Assembly (NCBI GenBank): GCA_028023455.1
Contig: JAQFVV010000111.1
Coordinates: 3,209,443-3,273,442, forward strand
Reading direction: 5' to 3'
Length of the DNA: 64,000 nucleotides
Source: Epiperipatus broadwayi
Lineage: Eukaryota; Onychophora; Udeonychophora; Euonychophora; Peripatidae
Within the stretch, counting starts at the first letter, position 1. The number at the start of each line of letters is the position of its first letter. The notes beneath the pieces were generated by a model. That model saw only the letters and a list, made by a program, of their open reading frames with translations, searched no databases and was not told the DNA's origin. The position numbers and the translations under genes are program-made. Shown here one piece after another: positions 1 through 13,155 of the stretch.

Positions 1-186
1 AGAAGAATAAGAAGAAGAAGAAGAAAAAGAAGAATAAGAAAAAGAAGAAGAAGAATAAGAAGAATAAGAAGAATAAAAAGAATAAGAAGAAGAAGAATAA
101 GAATAAAAAGAAGAAGAAGAAGAAGAAGAATAAGAAGAAGAATAAGAAGAAGAAGAATAAGAAGAAGGAGAAGAAGAAGAAGAAGA
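1..186. repeat. Purine-rich (GAA)n/(AATAAG)n microsatellite
   Basis: The first 186 bases are built almost only from AAG/GAA triplets interspersed with AATAAG units on the + strand. The tract continues past the left edge of the window, so its full length is unknown. No coding sense is implied. Confidence 0.95.
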
Positions 187-3100
187 TATTGTATCATTTT
201 TTACTAGAGCCAAAAGTATATCACGTTTAATTATTATACATACATATGCAATAAAAAAAATAACGTAATAATTTTTCTACATGATGTTGTAGTTTGAAAT
301 TTTAATTTAAAACATCTGTCAAATATAAAGTAATCAGTTTTGCTTTTTTAATCATTGCTGCGAATATCGAAAAAATAAAAAAAAATAAGTATTTTTTCAA
401 ATTTATGTGAAAAAAATCATTATAAATTTTACACTTATTTCAATTATTTCTATATTAAATTAAAAAAGTATAAAAATACTTTAGATTCATATTTCATCTA
501 ATGAATTACCAATACATAAATTTTTAATTATATGAAAAATTTCATTAGGAAGATTGCAATTCTTCAGTTTATTGCATACTATTATCATAAGAGTTGACTT
601 AGTCATTATACCACTAGGTGCAAGTAGATTATCAATTTCTTTTCAATTGACTCTTATCTGGGATATAAAAAAAACAACAATAGAAAATTACTTGGCAATT
701 TATTTATTTTATGATTCATCTTAATAATGTGAAACTTATAACACTTTAAGATTTGGAATCTAAGAAAATTAATTTGAATTGTTGAAGAAGTCTCAATTAA
801 TTTAAAAACTATACTTTAATTTTCTTAATTATAAATTAACAACAAAACTTTTCAACCTTGATTAAAATGCATAAATAGATATTAATTAAATAGTGGTGAC
901 TACTTTTTAAACATTTAAAAAAAGAAATGTATGTGAACAAACACTCATTGATTACAAATATGCTCTCCTATGTACATTAAACTCTATACTTAATTACAGA
1001 TAGAATAACTAGGTAATCTTATACTAGAATTTAAACATGCACTGTGCAACAATTGCTTATTTTTACTAATTTTCCATTTGCTTTCCACATTTTTAACTCA
1101 AGATATTGTATCATGTTAATGATAGGGCTGCCTTTAAATTGTAATGACTCTCATAGATGCATTGATTGTATAGATGTATAAAAATACAAATAGTCAGACA
1201 TCTTTAGTAATTTTTATTAATTTTTAATTAAAGATTTACTTCTATTATCAATAGCTTTAAAATTGAGATTTTTTTGAAATAAATCAAAAGTTATGATAAT
1301 ATTCAAATTCATTGAAATAGTTAATTATTGTTATTATTCTCATTAAATAGTGATGGTACACTATGCTGGGAAGATTATAAATTTATTATTCTGAAAAAAT
1401 TTATAGCTTAGATGCTTTCAACTAGGATGGTCATATTCAGAGAATTAATATGGGTGTATGGAAAATAGAATTTATAATTTAAATAAGTTTATACATTTAA
1501 ATATATCATTTGCATGATTATGAAATGCATGAATCTTTCTTGCTTATAAGATGGATGTTATTTGCAATTTATAACACCTCTTTATATTTTCTTTTTCAAT
1601 CATTGCATTCAGCATAAATGAGTTTAATATTAAATGAATTGAAATTGTGTTCCAGGTTGATCTCATGTTCCAAAAATATAAACTTAATGTTGGGGTCTGT
1701 TTTATCATGTTTGTATATATATATAGTTGTGCTGCCATGTTTGTATATATATAGTTGTGCTGCACTAATCTTGATTTGCCATAGTAAATTGCTTTGCATG
1801 TTGGTTCATTGCATTTAATTTTATAAATTACTTGGATAGCTTGGTCTGGAGGTAATTTGCCTTAGGCATTGTTCAACATTTGGTTGAGATTAGGAGGTGT
1901 TCTAAAACTCATATTGAATTTATTTGAGCAGATTTTCATCTTTTTAGATGTACCTGATATAAAACAAAGGTTGGCCCATGCATTAATGTTATTGTTATTT
2001 ATGTGTCTGGCGTTTAAAGAGAAATAGATTTTTAAAGAGTTTTATTTAATATATTAAGATCATACTCTGAAATGATTAGATCTTTTATATAGTTTTCTAT
2101 GCTCTCCCTTCTGTCTACTTTACATTGCATAATTTATAGTTTCTTTACAAAAAACATTTGAAGCTAGTCAATTTGTATGAAATTGGAGTGTATGAATGTG
2201 GTTGAATTATACCATGATAGAACGAACATTTTTATTATCATAAGCTGATGCATTGGAGCATTTATGACTGCTTTCTTATAGCATTTTGAAATGATGCATA
2301 GTTATTAATATAATTAGGATCAATTGTCACCAATATTGTTGTATATTCCTTCCACAAAATGTAAAAAGTAATAAAAAATTAACATAATGTACCCTCCCCC
2401 CCCAAACAGAATGCAATAGTCAATAGAAATATGATAAAAATATAAAATATAGATCCTCCTTATGAGAAATGTAAGAGGGGAAAAATCTAGTAGATGAAAA
2501 GTATAATAAACAAAAGAAAAGAATTATACCTATTTATGACACTTTAGATTTATTAAATCATATTTATTTGTTTTAATATGACTGAATTATTTTAATCTTT
2601 ACTAGTATAAAACGTTTTATCAAAAAGATTTTTCAGTGCAATACTATATATCTTATTAAAAATATTCCATTGTGAAAAATAACATTAATTCTACTTTTGA
2701 AGAACCCCCCCCTCTAAAAAGCAATTTTTTAATCGGTCATAAATTTTGAATATAACTTAAAATTTGTAGAATAGAAATGAGTTTGTTTTCTCAAGACACC
2801 TCGCTTTTTTTATTTATTTAATTTTAAAATTAACTACCAGAATTTTGTACATAAATAAAACAATATTAAAACTATTTTATTTATGATACTTTTAAGCAAT
2901 TATATATATTTACATTTGAACGTTTTAATGAGAATAAACAAAGCAAAGCAAACAAAAAAAATTTTTTTTCGTTTGAAAGAGATAGATTTAATTAAGTATG
3001 CAGAGCTAGCAAAAACTTGTCAAAAATACATCACTGGGGAGAAAAAAGGCATTAAATAATCTGTTATCTCTCAGTATTACATTAATTAAATCATCTTGAT

Positions 3101-3552
3101 CACAAATTGCAACTCTTCAATGAATATGATCGTTTTAATTCTATTAAAAAGAAAAAGAGGCGATGAAAGAGAATGACAAAAAATATCAAATTTTTTTTAT
3201 TTGAATCAATACTTTTTGATAATATCAAGTATCTATGTAAATAAATATTTATTGCTATAATATTATACACTGAGTATATCTGTAATATAAGTTATTTGGC
3301 TCAAAGGCATTTTTAGAAATTTTAGAAAATAGATTTTTATCCCCACATTAAAAAGATTATCTTTGCTATAATTGTAATTTTATTATTAATAGGTTCTTTT
3401 TTTTAATTTTTTTTTTTTTATAAATGTGAGGACAACTAATTTACGTATTGTAAAAGTTAAAGGATAATTGTGAAATATTGCATAGATAATAAATTTTTTT
3501 GAGTAATATGCATATTAAGAATATTTTACTAGTAAATAAAATTATGTAATTA
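187..3552. other. AT-rich DNA without recognisable genes
   Basis: No protein family, splice-bounded exon or RNA gene is recognised here. Short details are an imperfect duplication of a ~30-bp unit (about 1,708-1,765, core tagttgtgctgc), poly-C runs near 2,394 and 2,705, and many short poly-A/T runs. The few open frames are short and of low complexity. Confidence 0.6.
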
Positions 3553-3554
3553 GG

Positions 3555-3612
3555 GTTAAATGCTGGTTCAGCACGAAATGCATCTTGGGGATTATTTGTC
3601 TTTTATTGTATC
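3555..3612 (+). ncRNA. Decayed family B hammerhead-like terminus
   Basis: The segment TGCTGGTTCAGCACGAAAT matches stem II plus the GAAA box of the better copy at 49,394-49,427. The downstream ggattatttgtcttt resembles gatgattatttatcttt of that copy. The stem II closing base here is C (AGCAC-GAAA), the canonical base for position 11.1. The upstream CTGATGA box is not preserved. I read this as an old relic of the family B PLE-like terminus; the assignment rests on about 40 matching bases. Confidence 0.5.
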
Positions 3613-4710
3613 TTTATTTATATGAAATTATTTATGAAATAAAAAAGATGGAGAAATATGGAAATTGTCTATCTATAAAAATATATTACGCGTGGGAGAA
3701 GGAGAAACTTAAATAACTGTGTGTGCTGAAAATCATATATATTAATCTTTAACTTGGATAAAAGTTTATATCTATGCTAGAGAAAATCTCTACTGTAATA
3801 CATGATTAGTAATAATCATTATGTGTTTATCAAAAAGTTCATAACGTAAAACTTGGTAGTGGAGTAAATTAATGCTTGAAAATTATTTATAAACTATATA
3901 AAATTAAAATCAAAAGTAACAAGTTAAAAGTTAGTTTGTCAATGAGTATACATATCAATTTGAGAACGATTTATTTAAGATTTAGTGATGTTTTTCTAAA
4001 ACTTCTTTCTTTTTTCTGAAAGGCTTCGATTTCGCCTAATTGAAGACGCTGTTTCCAATTATGTTCTCTATTTTTAGACTTTCTTTGAAATAATTATTAT
4101 AATACAAATGGGTATGTTTTTTCATAAAAACAATAATCAAGTTCATCGTAAAATAATACTTTTAACAAACAGTCATTTACCACAGGCTCAACGAATACGT
4201 GTCTCATACTAAAATACAGAATACCATTTACATTCAGTAAGCTGACTGATTACACAGTCTTCACTATTCAATTTTTCAAAATTTTCCAGAACGTTCTTAA
4301 ATGAATATTTTTTCATTGCTTTTATATTACATTGATAGTGGTCGTTTTTATTTTCCATACAATAAATTTGCTAAAATAACGGCCCTCTTTAAACTATACT
4401 AAAATATTATTTCTTTGCACTTATTAAATCAAGCAGTTTTCTTACCACATCCACATTCAAAATCACTTTTCTACTTAAACATATATTTAAACTGATTTAC
4501 ATTATCATGCTGATAAACATCTATAACTAAAGTTGCTAAAAACCTTTTTTCCAAAACTGGTTAAATAAAGTACTTATGTTTCATAGAACATTGATTAGGA
4601 AAAACAAATTCTTTGTAGATTACATGCAAAAAATTCTGTAAGTGAACCCTTTCAGTTGTTAAGAATAATATAAATAATAGACTTCTGCAAATCTATGAGT
4701 GAAGATAATT

Positions 4711-5835
4711 ATCACATGATCACCATTTCTTATGCTTGCTTGTAACTCCTATTAAAACAGGCGAAACTCTCCATACAGTAGCGCCACCCAGTGCAAGACA
4801 GAGTAGTCAATGGATGCCAGAGGTTTGTGTGTAAAACCCTCATCAAGTGCCTATCCACCCATCATTCCCAGACTAGTTTCCAGCTTGTGGCTTTCATCTG
4901 TGAGGAGCCCTGAATCCGAGAGCACTGCACCTAGATCTTAGGATCTAATGCAACCCTCCAGCAATCACATTTTATCTCCACTTAACTACAGATCTAAATT
5001 GGAAAACATAATAATATTTTTCAATCCAAGCTCATTAGCTTATATAATCATATAGGTCTGAACTCAGTTCAGTACCTATACATTTTGGTGTCTTTGTTTT
5101 TTTAATAACCATAGCCACCACTATCCTATTAGGCAGGATTGGTATTAGACCACCAAACATCACATGATCACCATTTCTTATGTTTGCTCATAACTCCTAT
5201 TAAAACAGACAAAACTCTCCATATAGTAGTGCCACCCAGTGCAAGCCAGAATAATCAATGGATGCCAGAAGGTTTGTGCATAAAACCCCCATCTAGTGTC
5301 TACCTATCCAACATCCTAGTCAGGTTTCCAACTTGTGGCTTTCATTAGTGAGGAGTCCCAGATCTGAGAGCACTGCACTACTATATGGAGAGTTTTGGCT
5401 GTTTTAATAGGAGTTATGAGTAAGAATAAGAAATGATGATCATGTGATATTTAGTGGTTTAATATCAATCCTGACTAATAGAATAGTGGTGGCATTGTTA
5501 TTAAAGAACCAAAAACATCAAAATGTATGGGTACTGAACTGAGTTTAGCCCTAATGGCTATATAAGTTAATGAGCTTGTATTGAAAATATTATTGTGTTT
5601 TCAATTTTAGACTCATAGTTTTGTAGTTAAGTAGAGATAAAAGATGGCTTCTGGAGGGTTGCATTAGATTGTAAGATTTAGATGCAGTGGTCTTGGATTC
5701 AGGGCTCCTCACTGATGAAAGCCACAAGCTGGAAACTATTCTGGAGATGTTGGATGGGTGGGCACTGGATGAGAGTTTTATGCATAAATCTTCTGGCATT
5801 CATTGATTACTCTGTATTGCACTGGGTGGTACTAC
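4711..5835. mobile_element. Family A PLE-like terminal-repeat element, inverted composite (copy A1-A3)
   Basis: Two family A units lie in tandem in minus orientation (about 4,711-5,160 and 5,161-5,380). One plus-orientation unit follows (about 5,381-5,835), head to head. Family landmarks on the sense strand are, in order: gatcatgtgatgtttagtgg, the stretch ccaatcctgcctaatagg, ggagggttgcattagatc, a CTGATGA...GAAAC core, and a terminal actctccata motif in antisense. The plus unit keeps the core CTGATGA at 5,712-5,718 and GAAAC about 14 bases later. The antisense units show altered cores (CAGATGA, CTAATGA). There is no protein-coding capacity; short open frames across the unit recur in every copy only because the repeat is the same. 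The element could be called a SINE, but the tandem-plus-inverted arrangement is typical of Penelope-like terminal repeats. Confidence 0.75.
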
Positions 5836-6572
5836 ACATTTTTTTTTATTATTTAAGCCAACATTATAGCAGATTGCATATATAGATAATTGATGCTAAT
5901 TTTGCAATTACATGTTTATAGAGTATTTTGATGATTTATAACCTTAATGAGTTTTAGTAATCATTTGTCTTTGACTGAATGTAATCTGCCCAATAAAATT
6001 CCTCAAAACTCTTTTGCTGAAATGTATAACAGTAATATTTTATAACAATTATTAGAATCTTTTATATTATTCTTACTTTATACATTGAACCAATAAAAAT
6101 ATCTTAACAATTGGAAGGCTTAAAAACACGAGTTCATGTATTTCTAAAATCTTCTAATGATTTGAAAGTTTAAACTTTTTATGATGTTCTGGCAGGTGCT
6201 GAAACTCTTACATTTTTGTGGTTAGACCAAACTGTATTAATTTATTAATTTGGGTATATCTGCTGATAATTAATTAATAGAAATTGGAAGAATACATCAT
6301 TAAATGTAATCTTTGGAATTTTTGGTGTTATTATTAATAAAGTGATCAAAATATTCCCCAATGTATGTAAATTATCATCATCATTATCAATATTATTCTT
6401 ATATATAAAATAAGCTATCTTTTGAATGAATAGGTTTATATAATTTTTTCAGTTTGTATGTTACATTCAATGTGCCAAAAATCTCAAGTTATAATAATCT
6501 GCAATAGTATTGATCTTCCAATCATTTTTTAAAGTTTTTGGAAATTTTCATTTCAATTTTTTATAAAAGTTG
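5836..6572. other. AT-rich DNA, nothing recognised
   Basis: No gene, exon or transposon protein remnant is recognised. A short atcatcatcattatc stretch near 6,375 resembles the tails of RTE elements but is too short to call. Confidence 0.5.
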
Positions 6573-6665
6573 TCAAGCATTGGTGGAAAGGTCAGCACAA
6601 TAGCCTTGCAAGCAGTTGTCCCGAGTTAGCAGGTTCGCTTCCTGGCCGATGATATGATACATGAA
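6573..6665 (+). mobile_element. tRNA-derived SINE head
   Basis: The segment contains an A-box-like stretch (ggtcagcacaatagcc) and, about 35 bases later, a near-consensus RNA polymerase III B box (aggttcgcttcc at about 6,630-6,642). It is followed by A/T runs. A second, inverted copy lies at 21,345-21,455 and shares cttgcaagcagttgt and the box spacing. It is not a functional tRNA gene because no full cloverleaf or anticodon arm can be drawn. This is a dispersed SINE 5' region. Confidence 0.6.
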
Positions 6666-7635
6666 AAAAAAATTTTTTTTTATAAAAGTTCCATGTTCAC
6701 ATTATTATTCAATCTTGGGGTGAAACCACATGTTTTGTTTTATTAAAATCATTAATAATACAATTTTTAAATGAAAACTGCAAAAAAAAAACCTAATTGT
6801 GTCAAAAATTATAGCATATTGAATAAAGACTAATGGACATTGCAAAGTATGATAGCTAAAATAAAAACATCATTAGAGAACAAACCGCTCTAAATTCTAA
6901 CTCACATATAATCATATCTGTGTTTATTTAAATAATCTCTTAAAATTAATAAGGAAAATAGTTGACGTGGATTTTGAAAATATGATTTCTGATGTCTCAT
7001 GACTCATAAAATGAGACAATTGATGTTTGCAACTGTCTTGTATAGTTGAGTGAATTATAATTTACACATTTCTCAAATGAATTTTTGATTATCTCAAAAA
7101 AGGCCTATAAAGTGGAATATCTATTTATTGTTCTAAACATAGAGATAAAACCTGATTAAAAATATATTTATTCAATCATTATTTTGTATGAATATACAAC
7201 AGTTGTATAAAATTTAAAAATTTTAGGGCATCAGATTTGTCACATTGTCCAAATTCTTGTTTTTTATTAACCAAGATATTTTTTTTTAAATCTAATGATT
7301 ATATTTAGGCATTTTTTCAGCAATAAGTGAAAGATTAATGTTGCCCATTTATAACATTCAAAATTTAAAACTTTTTTTAAAAATGAAATATAGCTTAAAA
7401 TTATAAGATTTAAAATATTATGATTGTATCCTATGAAAAGGATGTGATGTAAATAATAGCCATATATAATATTAACAGCCAACAGCTATAACCAGTATGT
7501 AATATTGTAAGAATTTTTCAGATATCTTAATTTCATATAATGTTTTTAATTAAACAGGTGTTTGTTTAGTACTTTCCTTGGCATGTCTGTATTTTTCAAA
7601 AATGAAATTAGTTTCTAATTTTACACATATCATTA
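6666..7635. other. AT-rich DNA, nothing recognised
   Basis: Low-complexity AT-rich sequence. The longest open frame (7,267-7,482, minus) is composed of Ile/Leu/Lys/Asn codons and has no recognisable motif. Confidence 0.5.
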
Positions 7636-7925
7636 TCATCATCATCAACTATTATCAATCCACTGCACAATGAAGTCTCTCCAAGTTCAATCCATTTTCT
7701 CTGATCTTTAGCTTCTCTTCTCCACATCACACCTGCAGGACTTTCTTATTTCATCCATCCATCTCACACATGGTCTCTTTCTGGGTCTTATACAATCTCT
7801 TGGAATCCAGTTTAAGATTTCAATTGTCCATCTATTATCATCTCTTCTAGCAATATATCCAGCCTAATTCCACTTGTCTTTTAATTTTTTCGATGAGGTC
7901 ATTATCATCGGTTTGTTGTCTTACC
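7636..7925 (-). pseudogene. RTE-type LINE, 3' end of the reverse-transcriptase ORF
   Basis: Read on the minus strand, the segment encodes the hallmark C-terminal block of RTE-clade elements. There is a basic stretch, then a W-A-G-Y-I-A-R segment, then R-W-T-I-E-I-L-N-W-I-P-R, then R-P..R-W-M-D-E-I-R. It ends in the RTE 3' tail of GAT-type repeats (seen on + as atcattatcatcatcatc). The block is homologous to 51,880-52,200. Only the C-terminal ~90 codons remain, with an in-frame stop and a frame change. It is a 5'-truncated dead copy, as expected from target-primed reverse transcription. Confidence 0.8.
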
Positions 7926-8079
7926 CATTTACACATATACTGTAACTTTTATGCTACCTTTTGGGAATTATCAGTTTTTCACACTGCTTGTAATCTAAAC
8001 ATAAGTAATTTTATTTCTATGTTTGTTGTGATCTATGGTTATTTTTTTAACTTTTTTAAACAAATATGATAATACTTAT

Positions 8080-8580
8080 TGAAATAATGCTTACAATAAT
8101 GGAAGTCAAATGTATTTATTATAAAATAAGTTCATTCACTTAGAAAAAGAAAGCAAAGAACACATTCCACAAAAGTAATTTATTTTTTCGTTATTTTAAA
8201 TCATGTATATTTTTTACCTTTTTATATAAATATTATAATACTTATTAATTAGATAGAAGAACATTAATCTCCAGATCTCTGCTGATTGTTTTAGTATATA
8301 AATTTATATGCACTCATCCATCAGTAAGAATTTAAAAAACACAAGTGAATCACTTGTAAGTCAACCCTTACTGACCAAACTTAATTTAAGGCTTTATCCT
8401 ATTCTGTGACTGATGTTTTAATTGACAATTGAATTGTACAAATTTCATTGATATAACATAGGAGAGAGTTTCTCATTTTTGATCACCTGTTATTGAACAT
8501 ATATTATTATAGAATGTATATAAATTAATAGTTTAGTGCTGGATATATATGTAATTATGTAGAAGGAAAATAACCTTCTG
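8080..8580. repeat. Unclassified interspersed repeat (family F), inverted two-part copy
   Basis: The part at about 8,255-8,580, read on the minus strand, aligns by eye with 11,500-11,830 on the plus strand. Shared stretches include aaaatgagaaact, tttatatactaaaacaa and taaactattaattta. The part at 8,080-8,250 resembles 11,850-12,060 in the same orientation. The relative inversion of the two parts between the copies is the notable point. No coding capacity was found. Confidence 0.55.
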
Positions 8581-9333
8581 AAGCAGTCAGATCTAAGTTC
8601 GATCCTAGCTTCATGATCTTTCACATGTAGCCAACTTCAAGCCCTTGTACTAACCTTGAATTTCCGATGCAATGGGGCTTTATAAATTCAGTCCACGCTA
8701 GTTTTCTTAAAGAAAAACTATTATAAATGCGTGTTAAAATTTACTCATTTGAGATTTAAACTAATCATTTCTATTAATAAATTCATGTTAGAATTATTCA
8801 TGAATTTATATATATTATAACTGCATGGATTGTGCGTATATATTTATAAATATTTAAATGTACATATTTGTTCTAAAGTTTCATAGCGTCGGAAATGTTT
8901 TATTTTACTTTAAATAGTTTGTTCACATTTTTAGTGATTAAAAGCTACATTCTTTCGATAAGCTTTCATATTGCCCCTTTCCAAAAACAATGGGTAAAGT
9001 TTTTATTAGTTAGAAAAAGATAAGTATTTAAAATGTAAGGACGGTCCTAATTAAAATCATTTTCTGATTTTAAAAATTCATTTTCTAATTAGAAAATGAA
9101 TTCAAGTTAATGAGTTTGAAAGCCTTATCGAAGAAATGTATCTAAAAACAACTAGTAAATTTTTGTAAGATTGATTAGGAAAGAACGCTAGCCTGAAGGC
9201 ATATAGATACAGCATAAAGAGCCCAGGAAAAGTTTCCAAGCAGCTATTATTATTCCTCATTAAGAGAAGCCATATATATTTCATTAGAGAAGAAGCCACT
9301 CAGTTAAATTATGAAGTAAAATAGTGTTTCTAC

Positions 9334-9404
9334 CATGGTGGGGGGGGGATTAACTTCAGGAGTCTGATTACAGTTCCTGAAGTCCCTGAAAATCTTCAAT
9401 GTGG
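9334..9404 (-). CDS. Possible 71-bp coding exon (weak)
   Basis: On the minus strand a pyrimidine-rich acceptor (tttttatattacag) precedes an open stretch reading TLKIFRDFRNCNQTPEVN then PPPTM. An ATG|GTAGAA donor-like site follows. The exon would start in phase 2 (two bases completing a codon) and end on a codon boundary. A nine-base C/G homopolymer inside it makes the frame uncertain. No partner exon or protein family is recognised, so chance is a real alternative. Confidence 0.22.
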
Positions 9405-9674
9405 CTGTAATATAAAAATTCATATACCGATCGTAAGCTGCCGAAACCTAAGAGACATCCTTCAAAATGTCATTCAAATAATTTTCCAAAATGCGCATCT
9501 ACGTTTCATCCAACTGGACTCTGCAGTGTGTAATTTAAGGAGCCAACCATGAAGAAATGGTAATATCTTTCTTATATGAACCGCTACTTTCTGGTCGGTC
9601 TTCGAACTTTATTTTACACTACCTTTAAATTAAGTACTGTTAAAAGCTCTTCTCTTTCCTTAATGTATTAATGC
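9405..9674. other. Moderately GC-richer unassigned DNA
   Basis: The sequence is less AT-rich than its surroundings, but I find no convincing frame, splice pair or repeat. It could be exon-flanking or old transposon sequence. Confidence 0.3.
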
Positions 9675-9888
9675 TATTTTAAATTATGTAGTAATTCTCT
9701 ATCTTAATCTCTAGTCTTTAAATTTAATATTTGTTAACTTTCTCTTTTCTTACGATGGCGGTTCATTTATTATATTATATATATTTTAAATTATGTAGTA
9801 ATTCTCTATCTTAATCTCTAGTCTTTAAATTTAATATTTGTTAACTTTCCTTTTTCCTTCGATGGCGCTTCATTTATTATATTATATA
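9675..9888. repeat. Two-copy tandem duplication, 107-bp unit
   Basis: Copy 1 (9,675-9,781) and copy 2 (9,782-9,888) both begin tattttaaattatgtagtaa and contain cttaatctctagtcttta and a cgatggcg block. They differ at only a few positions, so the duplication is fairly young. No function is evident. Confidence 0.85.
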
Positions 9889-11214
9889 TATTTATTGTGT
9901 GATTTATTAATGTTGTTTATTTTTAATTATATGCCAGTAAAACTTCAACTCAATAATAATTTCCTTCATTGCGTTTGCCTTGTTAAATAACATTATATTA
10001 ATTTTTATAGTAATTCTTACCCATTAGAACTCATTGGATACAGTTCTATTAATTATCGAGTTGAAGGAGTTATACAATTTTTGCTATTTTTATTAATGGT
10101 TAATAATAATAAATTATTAGCTCAATTTCTAACCTATGCTCCCAGCCACTTTACTGAATTTATAATATTCATTTATTCACATTAATAATATTAAAATGTT
10201 TTGCTAAAGGTTGATAAAGGGAATAAAGTGAACATATTCTAATTTAAATTTGTATTTCTGTATTAATGTTCAGGGAGAGCATGATGTTTAGTGCATGATT
10301 AATATGATTCTATAATTGCATTAAGTACTTTTTAGTTAAAGCTCGTTTGACTTTAATTCAACTTGGTCAGGTCATCACGTAGAGCATTTTTTATATAAAA
10401 TGGGTTTTATTAATTAAAAGATGATTACCAAGTCATCATTTTTCCGAACGTTGCTGACATGAGCCATCTCCTGCTTCACAGGCTTGTCCTTGGTGATATT
10501 ACTGTTCGTTAAATTACATAGGAAGAAAGTACTTCCTCACTTGCTCGTTTTATATTTGGAACACCAAAGGTTTGAGGCTACGACCCAACCTGGTTTTCCA
10601 TGTTCTATGGATCCTTCATATAGGGCATCAAAGACTTGTCAAATACAAGTGCCCTGCTATTTTTTCAAATCACAGACAAGCCATTATTTTTCATATTTAT
10701 TCTTATAGCTCATAAGTCGTCAATACCATTTATTTCTCAGTTCCAGTAAAGCCCACTCTCATGATCATAAATCATGATGAATTGACTTTATTAAAGTCAA
10801 ACAATTCATATTTATTTATAATTAAGTAAGTTTTCTATTAAATATTAAAGTTATGCCCTAAACACATATCTTGCTCTTTGTGAATTGATTTACGAATGTT
10901 CTTTTAGAATTTGAATCATAATTTCTGTCACAGCCAAATACCTTTATCTACTTTTACTTCCTCATCGGGGCATATATATATATATATTTCTTCTAGAATA
11001 TTGTGTAATCGTATTGGTATATAATAAGGACTGCCATTCTTATTGTAAATATAAATTCCGTTTAAAGACTAGAGATAATCTATATCATAATCTAAAAGTT
11101 GAACAAAATTATTATAATTATTAAACATTTTATTAACACATTTGGTTTTTAACTTTCTTTCTTATTCAATAATTATTTTTAATATTAATGCTCGCTGTCT
11201 GTATTGGCAACCCG

Positions 11215-11215
11215 A

Positions 11216-11251
<36 letters not shown>

Positions 11252-11254
11252 GAG
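11215..11254. repeat. (CA)n(TA)n microsatellite
   Basis: An alternating CA run is followed directly by a TA run, a compound dinucleotide repeat. Confidence 0.9.
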
Positions 11255-11499
11255 TTGACTTATAAAGATTCTTAGTTATTTTATTATACTTCATTAGAGT
11301 TAAATCAGGGGTCTCATTAATCATTATCATCTGTTGTGCTAGTTCCTTGGCACATAATCATGTACCATCAATATATGTCATCCGTTGATTTGATCTGAAC
11401 TCATGAGTTGGGTTTGAATTCAGTTTGAACCGCCTGAGTTTGAATCCGACTTTGAGTTTGGGTTTGTTGATGTGTTGGCTTCTTTTTGACTGGTACACT

Positions 11500-12060
11500 T
11501 CAGACTTACACTGTGTGTTTTCATGTATACATTCTGTACTAATATACTTTCAATTACAAGTGATAAAAATGAGAAACTTACTTTCACTTGTTATATATTA
11601 ACAAAATTTGTACACTTCAGTTGTCAATCAAACCATCAGATGCAGAATAGGTTAAATCCTGAATTAAACAAGACCAATAAGAGTTGGTTTATATAAGAAT
11701 AAGCCCTAAGCAAAAAACTCTTATTGATGAGCGAGTGCATGTAGATTTATATACTAAAACAAACAGTGCATGTCTGAAGGTTAATTTCCTTTTATGTAAT
11801 TATGTATATAACCAGTGCTAAACTATTAATTTACATGAATGTAGTACTTATTATAAATTATGCATACATAGTAAAAATCAAATGTGCTTATTATAAAAAT
11901 AGGTTGTTCTTTTATTAAAAAAAAGCAACCAACACATCCCATTTCAAAAAAAGAAAAGTAATTTTGTTTCTGAAAGTTTTACAATTTTGTTGTTATATTA
12001 TTTAATTTTTTTATAAAAATATTATAATAGTAATTGTAAATAATGCTTATAATAAAAAAT
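11500..12060 (+). repeat. Unclassified interspersed repeat (family F), second copy
   Basis: This is the plus-strand counterpart of the copy at 8,080-8,580. It contains tttatatactaaaacaa and aaaatgagaaact in the same order as the reverse complement of that copy, plus a downstream part resembling 8,080-8,250. It is diverged and non-coding. Class unknown; it could be a SINE or another PLE-type terminus. Confidence 0.5.
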
Positions 12061-13155
12061 CAAATTTAAAACCATAAAAATAATACTTTTCTTAGTATTA
12101 TTAGACATAGGTCATAGCATTAACATTACAAAACTGTGTTGTAGTCATTTAGGATTAAGAAAGCTATCAATCAAACCATTATTATTTTGGTCACATTGTA
12201 TAACTAAAGTACTGAATAGATTATCTCATGGTCATGATAGTAAATGAGAACATTGATAGTGTGTGCTTATATATATTTAAACCTCACAAGGAAACAAAAA
12301 ATATACATACAGTGAGAATTATTTGTGTAAATGGTAAAATAAATCTAAAATGATTTAAATATTAATTAAATAGATTAGAATATTAATGCTATTTTGAAAT
12401 AAATTATTTACAAAAATCTCTTTAATGTAGACCATTTAACTTATTTATTTTTCTGGCAAATATCTAAATTATTAATATAACAAAAGAAAAAAAAAATTTA
12501 AATAAACAAAAATGTTTTTAGCATACATGTTAAAAGTTAATTTATATTTAAAAGAAGTTTAAAGAAAAATAACTAAGAAATTACTTTGAATATTTGTTTT
12601 GATTAATATAAAATACTAAAAAATAATTATTGTATTACAGTTAGAATTTTACCTTTATTAACTAAGATGGAAATATCCTTAATTGTGATTCTTCTGCTTA
12701 TCAGTCCACTTATTCCTTAACATCTGTTATATAGAATCTTATTTTTACTAAAATCTTGCATAGTCAAAAGCAGAGTCATTTCCAAGGGGATTTCATGCTA
12801 GTAGTATGCAATAGTATTGGCTGTGTTGCATCATATATTTATGCTTTGGAATCACAACATGTTAAACTACAAGTTCAAAAGGTAATATTAAAGGTCAAAT
12901 GCTCTTACTTTGTCTAACTATTTACCAGACTATGCCATACATATTATCTGTATATGAGACCAGACTTCTTATATATAAGCAGTTGAAAAAAATCTATTCT
13001 TGATAGCAGAATTAAGTATAAATATTATCTATAAAAAATCAAGTCAGATGTCACATAACCTAATTTAATAAGTTTGTATTTACAAATGTTATATATAGAG
13101 CCAGTAGAAGAAATCAGTCTGGGGTTGGGAATATTCTGCAAAGCTTGTTAAGAGC
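12061..13155. other. AT-rich DNA, nothing recognised
   Basis: No exon, RNA gene or transposon protein is recognised. Poly-A and TA-rich tracts dominate. Confidence 0.5.

Noticed and set aside
5139-5799. Small open frames of about 69 codons, also at 14,936-15,133, 23,621-23,848, 60,019-60,225 and 60,482-60,688
   Set aside because: They all translate the same non-coding family A repeat, in both orientations, and carry no conserved coding signature.
6590-6650. A tRNA gene
   Set aside because: Only the internal promoter boxes are good. Acceptor and anticodon stems cannot be formed, and a second diverged copy exists, so it is a SINE.
10440-10760. Possible exon after an acceptor-like cctgcttcacag
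   Set aside because: The frame closes after ten codons and no donor is seen; the 74-codon plus-strand frame has no recognisable content.
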